From assembly GCA_005883175.1 (NCBI GenBank), contig VAYV01000034.1:1-5961 (forward strand): a stretch of 5,961 nucleotides of DNA. The letters are read 5' to 3'. Of the stretch, positions 5,558-5,961 are shown in pieces. The notes beneath the pieces were generated by a model. That model saw only the letters and a program-made list of their open reading frames with translations, made no database searches and had not been told where the DNA came from. The position numbers were made by a program, and so were the translations under genes. The DNA comes from Actinomycetota bacterium (GTDB lineage Bacteria > Actinomycetota > AC-67). How positions within the stretch are numbered: position 1 is the first letter of the stretch; each line of letters opens with the position of its first letter.

Positions 5558-5961
5558 GAAAGCATCTCCACGAGCAGCCTTCGCTGGACCTGATTCGTCG
5601 GGGACGTGCGCGGGATCTCCTCCACGATCGCGAGACGTCGGGGATGTTTGAATGACGCGAGACGCCCCTCGCAGTGCGCGCGCAATCCGTCGAGAGACGG
5701 CTCATCCCCGTTGGGAACCACGACGGCGCACACGACTTCGCCCCAGGTCACGTCGGGGATCCCGACCACAGCGACGTCGGCGACGGCCGGATGCTCGGCA
5801 AGGACCAGCTCAACCTCCGCCGGCGATACGCCCTCTCCGCCGGTGCGGATGACGTCGCCTGCGCGCCCGACGATCGACAGGTAGCCGTCGTCGTCCACGT
5901 CGGCGAGGTCCCCGGTACGGAACCAGCCGTCGACGAGCGCGGCGGCGGTTGCTGCCGAATC
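5554..5961 (-). CDS. AMP-dependent synthetase/acyl-CoA ligase, C-terminal end
   Basis: This is the last 135 residues of an ANL-superfamily enzyme; the frame is open to the right edge, so the N-terminal adenylation domain is outside. The visible part begins just before DGWFRTGDLAD and continues with DDGYLSIVGRAGDVIRTGG, which carries the hinge Asp/Arg region (motif A8). EGVSPAEVELVLAEHP and DVAVVGIPDVTWGEVVCAVVV follow, all as expected for the C-terminal domain that rotates between the adenylation and thioesterification steps. The motif A10 region reads IPRTSPTNQVQRR, where the family usually has PRTxxGKVxR; the catalytic Lys is therefore Gln (codon CAG) and one residue is inserted. Most relatives form acyl-CoA from a free acid, ATP and CoA. 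Substrate cannot be named without the N-terminal domain. Confidence 0.9.
   Translation of the reverse strand, partial: DSAATAAALVDGWFRTGDLADVDDDGYLSIVGRAGDVIRTGGEGVSPAEVELVLAEHPAVADVAVVGIPDVTWGEVVCAVVVPNGDEPSLDGLRAHCEGRLASFKHPRRLAIVEEIPRTSPTNQVQRRLLVEMLS

Noticed and set aside
4214..5593. Long plus-strand open frame of 459 codons opposite the Gfo/Idh and gamma genes
   Set aside because: It lies antisense to clearly conserved proteins, is rich in Arg, Gly and Ala, and shows no recognisable domain. Such frames are common opposite GC-rich genes.
3897..5705. Minus-strand open frame of 602 codons overlapping the ligase end, Gfo/Idh and gamma genes
   Set aside because: It is an out-of-frame reading of three recognised genes, extremely Arg-rich and domain-free.

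Overview
The window is high-GC DNA, roughly two thirds G+C by eye. It is packed with nine genes that all read on the minus strand, right to left, so the transcriptional order runs from high to low coordinates. Gaps are at most 21 bases and many neighbours overlap by 4 or 8 bases, which suggests one long operon or part of one. An F420-type luciferase-like oxidoreductase, GTG starts, strong GC bias at third codon positions and a four-subunit 2-oxoacid:ferredoxin oxidoreductase together suggest an actinobacterial or similar high-GC environmental bacterium, perhaps from soil or a metagenome. That assignment is inference; no marker gene is present.

In transcriptional order the layout is as follows. 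(1) 5961-5554 is the C-terminal end of an AMP-forming acyl-CoA synthetase (ANL superfamily), cut by the window edge. (2) 5557-4460 is a Gfo/Idh/MocA NAD(P)-dependent oxidoreductase. (3) After a 21-base gap with a short direct repeat comes a complete 2-oxoacid:ferredoxin oxidoreductase (OFOR) in the order gamma (4438-3860), delta ferredoxin (3863-3606), alpha (3609-2539), beta (2542-1733). The three junctions inside this block are each a 4-base GTGA or ATGA overlap. (4) 1740-895 is a D-isomer-specific 2-hydroxyacid dehydrogenase. (5) 884-393 is an SRPBCC-fold protein. (6) 390-1 is the N-terminal part of an F420-dependent LLM-class oxidoreductase, cut by the left edge.

A working model, which is inference, is a catabolic route for a carboxylic, hydroxy or oxo acid. 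The dehydrogenases would interconvert hydroxy and oxo groups. The OFOR would decarboxylate a 2-oxoacid oxidatively to an acyl-CoA and reduce ferredoxin. The ligase would activate a free acid to its CoA thioester. The SRPBCC and LLM proteins would act on, or bind, a hydrophobic intermediate. The substrate cannot be read from the sequence.

The oddities most worth a second look are these: the 2-hydroxyacid dehydrogenase appears to lack about 25 residues of its nucleotide-binding domain while keeping its catalytic residues; the ligase has Asn-Gln where the near-universal Gly-Lys of motif A10 should be; the Gfo/Idh protein lacks the usual catalytic Asp; and the short gap in front of the OFOR block carries a 10-bp direct repeat with a possible promoter. 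No RNA genes, mobile elements, CRISPR arrays or convincing terminators were seen, and no stretch of more than 21 bases lacks a gene.
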